Assembly: GCF_023898315.1 (NCBI RefSeq)
Contig: NC_064619.1
Coordinates: 296,336,150-296,400,149 of the forward strand
DNA: 64,000 bases
Origin: Schistocerca nitens
Taxonomy: Eukaryota > Arthropoda > Insecta > Orthoptera > Acrididae
Direction of reading: 5' to 3'
Shown here: positions 54,463 to 64,000 of the stretch, in pieces
How positions within the stretch are numbered: position 1 is the stretch's first letter
Layout of the letters: each line of letters begins with the position of its first letter
Notes under the pieces: model-generated
Told to the model about the DNA's origin: nothing
Database searches by the model: none
The model's input: the letters and a program-made list of their open reading frames with translations, nothing else
Translations under genes and position numbers: made by a program

Positions 54463-55440
54463 CCGGGTGTTTCAAAATAAATATCGTGTTTTAAGGCTTT
54501 GTAATATATGTTATGTTTAACTTACAATTACAAATAATACATTAAATGAAAGAACAACTCTGTTTTTCTTAAAAGTGTTCATTATGAGCACCGCTCGCCA
54601 CGCAACACAAACAGTCGATAGACGAGTTCTTCCCAAATCTTGATCACTATTTCTGGCGTAGCTGTTGTAACAATTGCTTCAGTCCTGTTTCTTAACTCGG
54701 GTAGGTCAGCTGGTTGCGGAGGCACATCATCATCCTGTATGAACCACTAAAGGTAAAAAATCGCATGGCGTCTGATTGACTGAAAATGGAGGCCATGCGA
54801 AACAGCTCTGTCATCAGACTCCTTGCAGCCAATCCACCGGTCGGATGCAACGTCGTTTAACCCATCGCGTATTGAGTTTTGCCGTGAGGCAGTGCACCAT
54901 CTTTCTGCCAAATAGTGCTGTGGTTCAGCTTCTTCCAGTTGAAGAAAGAGCCATAGTTCTGGCGCATAAAGACAAGAACACCAGTTACAGTTGCTTTATC
55001 GAAAAAAAAAGGCACCTAAACTTTCCGCCGGAATATATCACTAAGATCAATCTGTTTAGGGAGAGTCTTTGAAGTTGTACCATCTCGTGGGGATTTGCTG
55101 ACCCTACATGTCAATTCATCTCTGAAGACGACACGATCCAAAAAAATCTTTAGCGGCATGCAGCAACATTTCTTTTGCAAAGTTGGCACGGAAAACGTAG
55201 TCTGCTTTAGAACTTGTAGCAAATGCATACAACAACGTCGTAAGCGAATCCTTACGTCTCCATACAGACGCTGTTGGAATTGCTAATTCACGACTAGCCT
55301 TCCGGAACTTGATTCCTTGGGGCCACGCATGAAAGACTCCGCTGCAGAGTGAAAATCTCATTCTGGAGACTCTAATGTCGTTCAGCACCTTCATCAGTCA
55401 CTCATGGTCGTCTCGGACTCTTCCATCTGCAAAGACTAAT
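54463..55440 (-). pseudogene. mariner-superfamily transposase relic, minus strand
   Basis: The end at 54463 (after TA, starting CCGGGTGTTTCAAAATAAAT) is a typical element terminus. Moving inward on the minus strand, the C-terminal part reads PPQPADLPELRNRTEAIV and IWEELVYRLFVLRGERCS. Next come PCDF- and DGALPHGK-like remnants of the third and second catalytic regions. The block 55228-55016 has FLDRVVFRDELT (first catalytic region), and 55394-55116 has ASRELAIPTASVWRR. Frames change often and the other terminus was not found. Confidence 0.75.
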
Positions 55441-57601
55441 ATGAACTCGTAAGTTAATTTCATTTGTATCACCACAAAACATCTTAATTCTACACTAGAT
55501 ATTGTTGACACATTGTGTCCACTGGATGTACCACTACTTTCTTCCACACGATATAGTACTACTTCACTCGGCACAATAGGTCATGACAGTAAAAACTAGC
55601 ATTAGCGACTACATTTTGTTAATTCATCTAAATATAAATTGGTCTTCTATCAAAAGGGTTTTACTTTCAGTTGCGTGCGAGTGCCGTCGATATGAGTAAT
55701 CAAAATGAATTTTAGGTGTCAACATAGTTTATCTTTCTAATTGAAATCGATGGGAGTTCTTAAATGAAAATTTCGTGATTCAATAGGAATTACACCTTAA
55801 GAAATCGTACTATAACAAGAACTGTATAAGTAGTGAAAGCCAAATAATTTCTTTGTTAGTCATTTTTTCACACAGCAAATAATTCAGCCTTAGATAAGAT
55901 TTTTACAATAGCGCATGTAACGAAATAAAGCTTACGCAAATAAGGAACTGTGAATTTATAATTCTTTTGGAACGATTAACATTGAAGTAGAATTGACCAG
56001 AGGATATGACGAGAAGTACGGCTACGATTCAATTGCTAGTGGCTTAAGCGGGACAGTATACTGATAATTGATTACGTAAGCAAGGCTTCATCGGTGTCCC
56101 ATTCTGAGAACCGTGGCAAAGCGCATTGCGGTGGTCAGGCGCTACGATCACTCCCTCCCCCTCTTCTGTCGTCGCCAACGTGTTTTACATGTATCTTCTC
56201 CGCTTCCAACCCAGCTAACTTAGAGTAGATTAGCAACTTTAACAACGAAACTTGCGAAAAATTCACATCCGTGAAAAGTTCAAACGAGTCTGGCCGGGTA
56301 GAATAGCCAAAATTCATGCTAATGACGTTTGTCCGCCGAAATATGGGCCCTCTTTGACGATACAACCCTGCTAGACTCGGGCGAGTCTTTCAAGGCAGGA
56401 ATAGCTTAATTTTCACGTTCATTTCTGTAGCAGCTAGAACCAGGCAAGCGTCTACATCGATTTTTTGTGAATATTGCACCAAATGCGATAGCGGAGGGGG
56501 AGAGACAACGAAATGCGAGAAACAGATTGAAAACTTTGAAATACGCAGAGCAAAATCTTGAAAATGAAACGAAATGAGTCAGAAACAGCGAGTCAGTAGT
56601 CTTGTGGGGAAATTTTTCTGATGTGAGAGGAGGAAGCCAACGTGCAGAAGTTAGTGTGTAAATATTCTTTACAAGTACAATCCTTTAGAGATAACTCGCT
56701 TCAGTTGCATGAAATTGTTTGACACAAAATTAAAGCAAACAAAAAGAAGCTACGGTTGCATACCAAAACTTGATCTAGTCCTAACAGTTAGAGTATGATT
56801 ACAGAGTGCTGCTATTATGTTTCCGAGCAGTTTTGGGAACAGAAGGCATATGCTTAACAGTGTTGCTAATCGTATTTTGTTCCTAATGTCGTTGCACGGC
56901 AACCAGTAAAATTCTGAAATGGTTCACACGCGTTGCATTTCACGCATTAGTCTCCAGTTTTCAGCATTGTTTTCCATCAATAGCGGCTGATTACTCGGTG
57001 TAGAAGCTGCGACATGGTATTTAACGTTGGCGCGGGTTGGACCATGAGAGTATAATGGAGATTGGGTTCAGTTAGGTTGCCTGTGGCAAGTATTCCTTAG
57101 CGAGTAATAGGCCTACTGATGATAGGAAATAGAAAAAAAAAAAACATTCATTTTCCTTTCTTAATTGTATTCTAAACGATTCCGCTAATCGTCTGATCCG
57201 ATAAACAGGAACTTTACGGTGTCCATTGTAGATGCGCTTAGGCTTTGGCTGCTGATGAGCTTTATAAATTCCTATGAAATCGCACACGTAAAATTATCTG
57301 CGTGCAAGTTACCCTGGCGGTGTCTCACAACCACAACGGTCCAATTGGGCCGTTCGACGTGGGCAGTTAGCTACGTGTAAGCAAATGAAGGTACTACAGT
57401 TCGACTAAAATTACCTCTTAGTTGACGCTGGAGCTGGTTGGTTGCCTAGTCAGAGCGCTCAGTCACGCCCGAACCGTTCGCCGTAGCCAGACTGCCACAA
57501 CAATCGTTCAGGTCACTTCCACTGACTGCCTTGTCCGGCTTTCTTTCTTGATTTGTTCGTATCCTGCATTCTGGGTCTGGTCCTTTCATTTCGTATTTCA
57601 T

Positions 57602-57603
<2 letters not shown>
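55441..57603. other. Unassigned intergenic DNA
   Basis: No feature recognised. Confidence 0.5.

Positions 57604-57638
<35 letters not shown>
57604..57638. repeat. (AC)n microsatellite
   Basis: About 17 AC units. Confidence 0.97.
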
Positions 57639-57641
<3 letters not shown>

Positions 57642-57834
57642 ACCGGATATTTCCTCACAAGACGCGATTCAGCGTCAGATGTACTGTTACAATAACCACA
57701 CAGATCGGCTTACACTGGACTGAAAAGCTTCCCACAACATTGCGTGAAGCCGAATTTTTGAAGGCTGCAATCAATTCATCGTTGTGACTGGATGACCACT
57801 GCTACATTTATAATTACTGAACCGTGTTGTGGCA

Positions 57835-57905
57835 TAACGTAATGGTTAGCATATAAACCTGACTTGAAGGAGGTCCGAGGCTCGAGTCTCGTTAAATGTA
57901 GCGGA
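57835..57905 (+). repeat. Degenerate tRNA-like sequence
   Basis: TGGCATAACGTAATGGTTAGCAT resembles box A, and GAGGCTCGAGTCTCG is near box B. A T run (57908-57914) that could act as a Pol III terminator follows. It may be a SINE head; a functional tRNA is unlikely because the anticodon arm is not clear. Confidence 0.35.
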
Positions 57906-57914
57906 ACTTTTTTT

Positions 57915-59059
57915 ATTTCTAAGTAAAATCAAAAGTGTTCGTTGTTATTCTGTTAATTGGCTTAAATGTAATTTTCCTGATAGTTTTTTGCGTCAGTTTC
58001 ATCGTCGTGTTGACTTTCCTTTTGCTCTTATTTTTCTTACTATTACTTTTTCGTTTCGAATCTGCCAGTATTGCCTATAATTTGCAAAGTGCCAACGAGG
58101 ATTTATTATTAAGACAAGAGTTAGAATTCAGAGCTACAACACACGTCGTCTGCTGCAGTTTAATCACTGGTCACTTAAACCAGCTGTTGGCAGAGCATCT
58201 CGCATTTGCGACTTACCTCGCGGCGGCCACTTCTATCATTGCTCCGCGTTACGCATTAGAACCCTAACAACCTTCAAGTGGCCCGCTGTGTTCGTGTAAA
58301 CTATAAGCGGTAGCCGGTAGCCGATGTGGCAACACTGTAGCGGCAAGTGACAGACGTAAACTATGAAGTAATTTTAATCGGTCGGTAGGTGTAGTGGTAC
58401 AAGTCTCATGGGGTTATTTGCTTCCAAATGAGGAAATCAAAGTTCACCCCGTCGTGATACTTGTGGCCGTGACCAGCTTTTGAAGTGCGCACAGTCCTTA
58501 ATAAGGAAACTAGGAAGGAAAGATGGAAGAATGGATCAAGGACTAACCTTGTGGTCGCGTCGTTTCCGTGTAACTGCACGATGTAGAGAACAAGGAAGTG
58601 AGAAAACGCAAATGAGAAGGAGAGAAGCAAGCAATTTTAATAGAGTTACTTAAGTGTCCTCAGAACAGAAATGCAGCATATGCTGTAGTGGGTTAATGCT
58701 TTTTGGTGGCATCTGTAGACTGCATTCAAACATGTTATTATTCTTGCAAAGCTATTCTCAACACTTCTAGAGTCCAGGAAGGAGGACTGTGAGCACCCGC
58801 AAATGCTCGGACTGTGAACACCCACAAATGCTTGGTAGTGTGCCAGGTATGCTCATGGAATTCTGATTGTGAGGTAGCTGCCCACTCAGAAGTGCTGAAT
58901 TGTGTGCTCTTGGAGATTTTTATCATTGGAAAAAAAAAGCCCCATGTGGTTGATAATTGTCATATATTATCTAATAATTATGTAGGCCTACTGATAACAC
59001 TTAAAGATTGTTTGTTAAGCATCAATGATGTCAGTTCATTTAGGTAATATGTTGTCTGA
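57915..59059. other. Unassigned intergenic DNA
   Basis: A 110-codon frame at 57935-58267 starts with a very hydrophobic stretch caused by T-rich DNA and is not supported as a gene. Nothing else is recognised. Confidence 0.4.
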
Positions 59060-59744
59060 CTGCTCCTGAAAAGTGCTGTCCCAAAATTTCAGTAATAAAT
59101 CTCTCTGTGATGCGCAACATCTCTCTTGTAACGTCTGCCAATGGAGTTTGTTTAGCATCTCCATAACACACTCTCACCAGCTAAACGATCCTGTGATGAA
59201 ACGTGCTGCTCTTTGTTGATTATTCTCCATCTCCTCTATCAGTCCTACCTGATAGGGATCCCAGATAGATGAACAATACTCAAGAATTGGGCAAACAAGC
59301 ACCTCATAAAAAGCAATTCTTTCATGGATGAGTTACATTTCCTTAAGATTCTTCCTATGAATCTGAGTCTTATGACTGCTTTTCCCCACTATATGTTTTA
59401 TATGGTCATTTCATTAAGGTCGCTCTGGATAGTTACGCCTAGATATTTTATGCAGACGTTGTCTCCAGCTGTTTGTCATCAATAGTGTAGCTGTACAGTA
59501 ATAGATTTCTTTTCCTATGAATGCGCAATATGTTACATTTACTTACGTTCAGGGTCAACTGCCACAGTCTGCACCATTTATCAGTTCTGTGCAGGTCGTT
59601 GTGCAAATTCTTACTATCTTCTGGCTTTGCTACTTTGGTATAATCAACTGCATCATCAGCGAATAGGCTTAAAGAGCATCCAACTCTGTAAGCTTGTATT
59701 TTTTTCATTAGACGGCAATGCAGGACAGTGTCAAATGCCAACAA
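59060..59744 (-). mobile_element. CR1/jockey-like LINE relic with internal RT deletion
   Basis: The minus strand, from 59744 downwards, reads AFDTVLHCRLMKKIQAYRV (RT motif A), directly followed by SLSLFADDAVDYTKV (catalytic FADD) and WCRLWQLTLNVSKCNILRI. Normally about 60 residues including the QGSVLGP-type motif separate the first two blocks, so an internal deletion is present. Further down, YLGVTIQSDL, RLRFIGRILRKC and EYCSSIW-like sequence are readable with stops, to about 59060. The frame is dead. Confidence 0.8.
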
Positions 59745-60158
59745 CTAGTGAGATGTATGATCCTCTTTGAGAATAGAAAACTATTGTTCAAATTTGTCAT
59801 TTTGCTCATTATCACTACCATTAGGAGGATTGTTTCAAGCAGAACTTTTCTGTAATATAAAGCTACATAAGTGTAAGCATTTAGACTAATTTGTAAGACT
59901 GAGAAGTTAGCTGTTTTGACAGAAAGATATTTGTATTTTCCGAAGGTCTTAGTATCAAATAAAAAGGTCTATGACCAAAGCAGGTTTTCTGAGGACTTTG
60001 TGTATGTGATAACTTTATAATACATGAGATTTGAAAGAAAAGTTGAGTCACTGAAGAGCGATAAATATTTGCTCTTTGTAAAGATAACTGTAGTAAAATA
60101 TGTACAGCTATGGGTCATTTTACTCCATTGTTTGATGTAAAATTTTCCTCTGTTGCAG
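59745..60158. other. Intronic sequence upstream of UBE2R exon A
   Basis: AT-rich, ending in a pyrimidine-rich tract and acceptor TGTTGCAG at 60151-60158. No further exon is seen in this stretch. Confidence 0.7.
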
Positions 60159-60245
60159 GCACACATGAAGTTTCCACCTGACTATCCATACTCACCACCC
60201 AGCATTCGCTTTCTTACAAAAGTATGGCATCCGAATGTGTATGAG
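60159..60245 (+). CDS. UBE2R: UBE2R (CDC34-type) ubiquitin-conjugating enzyme, internal exon A
   Basis: Encodes 29 residues starting AHMKFPPDYPYSPPSIRFLT and containing the HPN tripeptide of E2 enzymes (WHPNVYE, codons 60228-60236). UBE2R/CDC34 transfers ubiquitin from E1 to substrates of cullin-RING (SCF) ligases, in nucleus and cytoplasm. The acceptor is AG at 60157-60158 and the donor GTGAGT at 60246. Both borders lie between codons (phase 0). The match to the insect protein (Drosophila CG7656) is near-perfect by eye. The preceding exon, expected to end '...GGYFK', was not found in the window. Confidence 0.95.
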
Positions 60246-60968
60246 GTGAGTAAATGATCTAGTATTCTGTATTATCCATAAAGCTACAGAGTGTAAATAT
60301 TTTCTAAGATTGTTGGTGTTTTGGAAAACACTGCTAAGAGAACTAATGAAAAGTAGGGGATACATATAAGGAGATACTGCAGGATAGAAGGTAACCACAG
60401 GTGGATTTGAAATGTTCAATTCATTTTGAGCCACCACTTATTTTCAACTGATGTGCAACTTTAATGATGGTACATGTGCATATAATAAACGTTAAGAAAA
60501 AATTCTTCGAGGTGATACATTTCTGCATAAAATACCCCCCCCCCCTTTCGCACACACACCTTATCAATACGTGCTAATCTATTGATCACAGAATAACTAA
60601 ATAAAGGAGGAAGTATAGTAAACTTTCTCACAGATTAAATCTGCGTGTCTAACTGAGAATTTAACTATGACCCCTCCTTTTCTAAGAAACGCTGTAACTG
60701 AGCTTCCCAGGCATTCAGTTTTTTCCTAAATTCCTAAAGACAAATGGTTTACTTTAAAAGTACAGCATTGATTTAGTTCCTCATCTGAGCTTGTGCTCGG
60801 TCTACAACAGCCTTGCCAACAAATAGTCAGACCCTTCCCCGTTTTTCTTCTTTTATTCAGTATCCATGCTCTGAGAAGTCGTACACTTCTGCCTATGTTA
60901 TTTGTAATGTTCAAAGTAATTACTGTCTGTATGTCTTTCATGCAAACATGGTTTTTCTCATGTTGCAG

Positions 60969-61066
60969 AATGGTGATCTGTGTATTTCAATCTTGCATCC
61001 TCCAGTCCATGATCCTCAGAGTGGAGAACTTCCTTGTGAGATGTGGAACCCCACACAGAATGTCAG
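60969..61066 (+). CDS. UBE2R: UBE2R (CDC34-type), catalytic exon B
   Basis: Begins NGDLCISILHPPV; the catalytic cysteine is codon 60981-60983. The acidic-loop insertion that distinguishes CDC34-type E2s follows (DPQSGELP) and then WNPTQNVR. The intron before it is 723 bp (acceptor TGTTGCAG) and the donor GTAACC begins at 61067. The exon ends two bases into an arginine codon. Two residues differ from what I know of the family: histidine at 61008-61010, where aspartate is usual (PPV-D-DPQ), and methionine at 61041-61043, where arginine is usual (E-R-WNP). The frame is otherwise intact. Confidence 0.95.
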
Positions 61067-61456
61067 GTAACCCATCTATTTCATGTAAAATTTGTTTACA
61101 TTTTTACACATACTATGTAATTTATTTTAGTAGTTGTGTATTACCCTACTTCAGAGTGCCACATAAAAGTGAGTAGTTACACTATTTTGGAGAAAAGAGG
61201 ATAATCTCCTGTTTGCAATAACGGGGAACCATGGAATGAATCAGAAATGGGGAAGGGGAAATATATTTCGAACATTGATAACAGCTTTAAAATCTCCAAA
61301 GCTAAGGTATTCAGTGTCTTTCACAGTTTCTTAATTCGTTCTCTGGTCTTCATTTGCTTCTGTTACAGCAATTATTAAACTTTTCATATTAAATGATAAC
61401 TAGTTTTACTTTAACTATATAATGGTTTAAATACTGAACAATAATTCTGTTAACAG

Positions 61457-61591
61457 GACCATCCTGCTGTCGGTAATTTCTCTACTGAATGAGCCCAACA
61501 CATTCAGTCCTGCCAATGTTGATGCGTCAGTAATGTTCAGGCGCTGGAGAGATTCAAAAGGCAAAGACAAGGAGTACGAAAATATCATCAG
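61457..61591 (+). CDS. UBE2R: UBE2R (CDC34-type), exon C
   Basis: Completes the arginine codon and encodes [20 protein letters not shown], then [20 protein letters not shown] and ENII. The acceptor is AACAG at 61452-61456 and the donor GTATGT starts at 61592, two bases into an arginine codon. This is the C-terminal half of the E2 fold; the next residues (RKQV... in relatives) and the acidic tail should be in a later exon. None was found before 64000, so the gene continues to the right. A Penelope-like element lies in the following intron. Confidence 0.95.
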
Positions 61592-61767
61592 GTATGTCTA
61601 TAAATTTATTTTTATTCATGAATTAGTTTTCTGATCCGAATAGTACCTTCAGGTTCTCTAACAACCAACCCGAAATCCTTAGAGACTACCTTAATACAGA
61701 GATCACTTTAATACATAAAACTGAAATTTGCATTCAAAAGGAGTTACAAATAATCCTAAACACAATA

Positions 61768-63262
61768 GTGTTGTTGGTGTTCAGTTGAAACTTCGGGGCT
61801 GAGAGGCCGTGGTTGATGTATAAAATTTCCACCTGACGTTTCGTCTCCATCTGCGGGAGACATCTTCTGAGGTCGTCCGGCTACTGCCACTGATTCTCTC
61901 ATTTATAGAGCACATAGGAGGGCACCACCATTCATCACGTGATGCTGACGGTATGCCTATCTTTGGAAGGCATCATCATTCTCGATTAAGAGTAATCGAT
62001 TGTCATTCTGCTGGCACAATGTCGACATCCATATCTTGTCCAACTTTAAAACTTCCTCTTTTCTATTAAAATTGTTATGGTGTTTGTGTATTTCTATTGC
62101 TTCTCTATACATGCGCGCATGATAATGGGATGTTCGTGCTAGAACACTTGTCTCATTAAATTTTATTTCGTAATTCCCATCCCGAAAGACATGCTCAGCT
62201 ACGGCCGATTTTTCGATGTGTCCTAAGTGACAGTTTCTTTTATGTTCGGCTAAGCGGGTGTTTATACTTCTTTTCGTTGTTGCAATATATACTTGTCCAC
62301 AACTGCATGTTGCTCTGGACTTCTGTGTTCATGTACCTTCGGGAATCCATAAAAACTGGGTGGAGAAGCTTCCGTTTTGCAGAGTTGTTTTTTATCTTTT
62401 GAAGAAAGCGAAGATTGTTTCACCAGTTGATGGGTATTTCTCAAAATTTTGGTTGTAGGATCCTTCTGAAGCTTTTTGTATGTAGTGGGATCCAAAAGGT
62501 CACTAATCTTCTTGTGATAATCTTCGGTGTTCAGCAAAACCGTAGCATTTCCTTTATCAGCTGCAAGTACAATAATGCTCTTATCCACATTGATCTCCCT
62601 CAGTGCCCTCTTTTCTGCTTCAGACAAATTGCTGGTAGGTGGTTTCGCTTGGTGTAAAATTCTGGCTCTTTCAGTCCCGATTTCATCTGCGGAATGTGAT
62701 GATAAACGGATTTCTACCTCCACATTCGCTATAATGTGGTCCGTAGGAACCTTTAGTGGTGTGACTGCAAAGTTGCCTCCTTTCGATAAAACTGAATGTT
62801 CCTCTTTTGTTAATTCTCTCCCAGACATGTTAATCACAGTTCAAGAGTTGCCAGCAACTGATGTTACACCTCTGCCTTTCTGTAGGCCATCGAATTTCCT
62901 CTTCTGCCTATTAGTTGCCATTTCTGCACTGAGCTCCATGGTCCTGAATGTTAGACAGTCCACCTTATTCCAGTCATAACACTTCATTATATATATATAA
63001 ATGGAGATATAATAGCTTAATGCTAGTTTCCGCTAGTTCTCACTGCGTCTAGTGAATTTGTTCCCATAGCATCGCTAGTTCCATGCAGTTGTAAATACGG
63101 TGCGCTTGCGCCGAGTGAAAAATTCTCCTCGCCTTCAGAAACTTCGGCACTGTCGCGGTGTCCTGGCAGCGTAGCAGGAAAAAGGAAAGTAAGCCTACAC
63201 AATTGTTGTGCTTTCTTCTTGCGCAGTCCCTCCAGTATTTCTGCTATATATTTCATATATAG
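61768..63262 (-). mobile_element. Penelope-like element, internally deleted, in a UBE2R intron
   Basis: On the minus strand the element begins near 63262 with a non-coding 5' repeat-like region. It then has an N-terminal coding block (62980-62320) joined to the GIY-YIG endonuclease block (62320-61957). It ends near 61768 with a terminal segment carrying GAAGAT, a GTCTCC/GGAGAC stem and GAAAC. The catalytic RT core is missing between the two coding blocks. Its position just after exon C makes it intronic if the gene continues to the right. Confidence 0.8.
61957..62980 (-). pseudogene. Penelope-like ORF: N terminus fused out of frame to GIY-YIG endonuclease
   Basis: N-terminal block: NRQKRKFDGLQKG, an in-frame TGA, then SGRELTKEEHSVLSKGGNFA, VDKSIIVLAADKGNATVLLN and PSFYGFPKVHEH, all typical of Penelope-like proteins just ahead of the RT core. 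The frame then loses the family sequence. In another frame it continues with CSCGQVYIATTKRSINTRLAEH, AVAEHVF and REAIEIHKHHNNFNRKEE, the GIY-YIG nuclease region. The RT palm is absent. The deletion junction is near 62315. The protein is non-functional. Confidence 0.85.
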
Positions 63263-63329
63263 CAGATATTTTTACGACTGACATAGAGGCTTCATTTAAA
63301 CACTGCCTGACGACAACTTATTTCCACTG

Positions 63330-63640
63330 TTGCCAATTTATTTATGGAGATCTTCGAACAGCGAGCACTGCAGACTGCCAGTAAAGAGCCTGCTAAATGG
63401 TACCGCTATGTTGATGACACTTGTTTCACCACATACTCTACAACCAGGTTCAGTAGAGGTCTCCAATGCTTTGGGTGCATGTGGTTTTCTATGAACGATT
63501 CAGATATCCACACTGAAACTGAAATTTTGTTTTGTATAAGGCCTGCAACCCTCCAAAAGTGGGGAGTTGCATGACCACCTTCAGTAGAAACTTGTGCACT
63601 ACATCCACTCCTAATTGCTTTCAAACATAAATTTGTTCAG
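63330..63640 (+). pseudogene. Penelope-like RT core fragment, opposite orientation
   Basis: The + strand frame from 63344 reads MEIFEQRALQTASKEPAKWY directly followed by RYVDDTCFTTY. W-x-RYVDD is the catalytic box of Penelope-like RTs. Beyond it the sequence decays. It lies head-to-head with the minus-strand element that ends near 63262. Inverted partial copies of this kind are known for Penelope-like elements. Confidence 0.8.
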
Positions 63641-64000
63641 TGTCACAAGCAAGCCTTCAGCTTCTGTACTTGTAATGACAGTTTTGCGAAAGAGAAAGTC
63701 CTCCACAATGGAATTAACATCTGAGAACCATACAAAAAAAGGTGAAACTTTAATATTGTCTGTAGCCTCATCGAGCTACAACTCATATTGATTTTTGTTT
63801 TGATGGCACTAAACAGCGAGGTCATCAGCATCCGAATTTGTTTTACTTTTTCAAGTAACAGCATTGGTATAATGTGTCATATGTTTGAATTCTGTGTCTC
63901 TGCTCTCATGTGCCAGTGTCAAACAATGCCCTCAGTTTTCCCCAGCGAGGTGTTGTTCATAATATTCGTATAATCAGTAGCAACCGGTAGGAGTAGTTGC
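63641..64000. other. Unassigned, probably intronic
   Basis: No exon with UBE2R-like C-terminal sequence is visible before the window ends. Confidence 0.5.

Noticed and set aside
57935..58267. 110-codon frame with a hydrophobic N terminus resembling a membrane protein
   Set aside because: The hydrophobic run comes from T-rich low-complexity DNA, with no family motif or gene structure.

Overview
This window is almost certainly nuclear DNA of an orthopteran insect, most likely a grasshopper close to Schistocerca. The inference rests on introns with GT-AG borders and an insect-type UBE2R/CDC34 gene. It also rests on very low coding density, abundant tRNA-derived SINEs of types I associate with locusts, Tc1/mariner elements, R4/Dong-like and I-clade LINEs, Penelope-like elements and many microsatellites. 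No bacterial-style genes, operons, CRISPR arrays or rRNA genes are visible. Most short open frames are chance frames or transposon debris.

Host genes: the only clearly recognisable host gene is a ubiquitin-conjugating enzyme of the UBE2R (CDC34) family on the + strand. Three internal coding exons lie at 60159-60245, 60969-61066 and 61457-61591. Its first and last exons were not found and probably lie outside the window or across long introns. A candidate first coding exon with TATA-like and CRE-like elements lies at about 25965-26150. GC/CpG-rich stretches near 34840-35156, 43340-43560 and 53440-53600 may mark other promoters or 5' exons, but no gene can be named.

Layout: 1-2.4 kb holds a perfect foldback repeat with target duplication and an RTE-like LINE remnant. 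2.7 kb has a SINE. 5.4-7.9 kb has two dead Tc1/mariner elements. 8.0-18.3 kb is a nested retrotransposon complex: an R4/Dong-like LINE with a C-terminal restriction-like endonuclease sits in (TAA)n, next to two shorter 3' ends of the same kind. A 6.1-kb I-clade LINE with its own 11-bp target duplication and a SINE interrupt it. 18.3-19.9 kb is a second, minus-strand R4-like relic. 20-26 kb is mostly unassigned, with an RT relic near 23.2-23.8 kb. 26-36.6 kb holds a MITE, three SINEs and four Tc1/mariner elements, including one structurally intact Tc1-like element (31760-33181). 38-45.4 kb holds two SINEs, a TTAA-flanked element with a 211-codon Mutator-transposase-like ORF, and LINE fragments. 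50-52.3 kb is a mariner element split by a Tc1-like element. 54.5-55.4 kb is another mariner-like relic. 59-64 kb holds a CR1/jockey-like relic, the UBE2R exons and a Penelope-like element downstream of the last visible exon.

How the parts relate: the SINEs share a 3' hairpin-like tail with the I-clade LINE end, which suggests they borrow LINE machinery. Two unrelated LINEs share a roughly 47-bp 5' motif, which may be a functional RNA element. Apart from the intact Tc1-like transposase and the 211-codon ORF, every transposon coding region seen here is broken.
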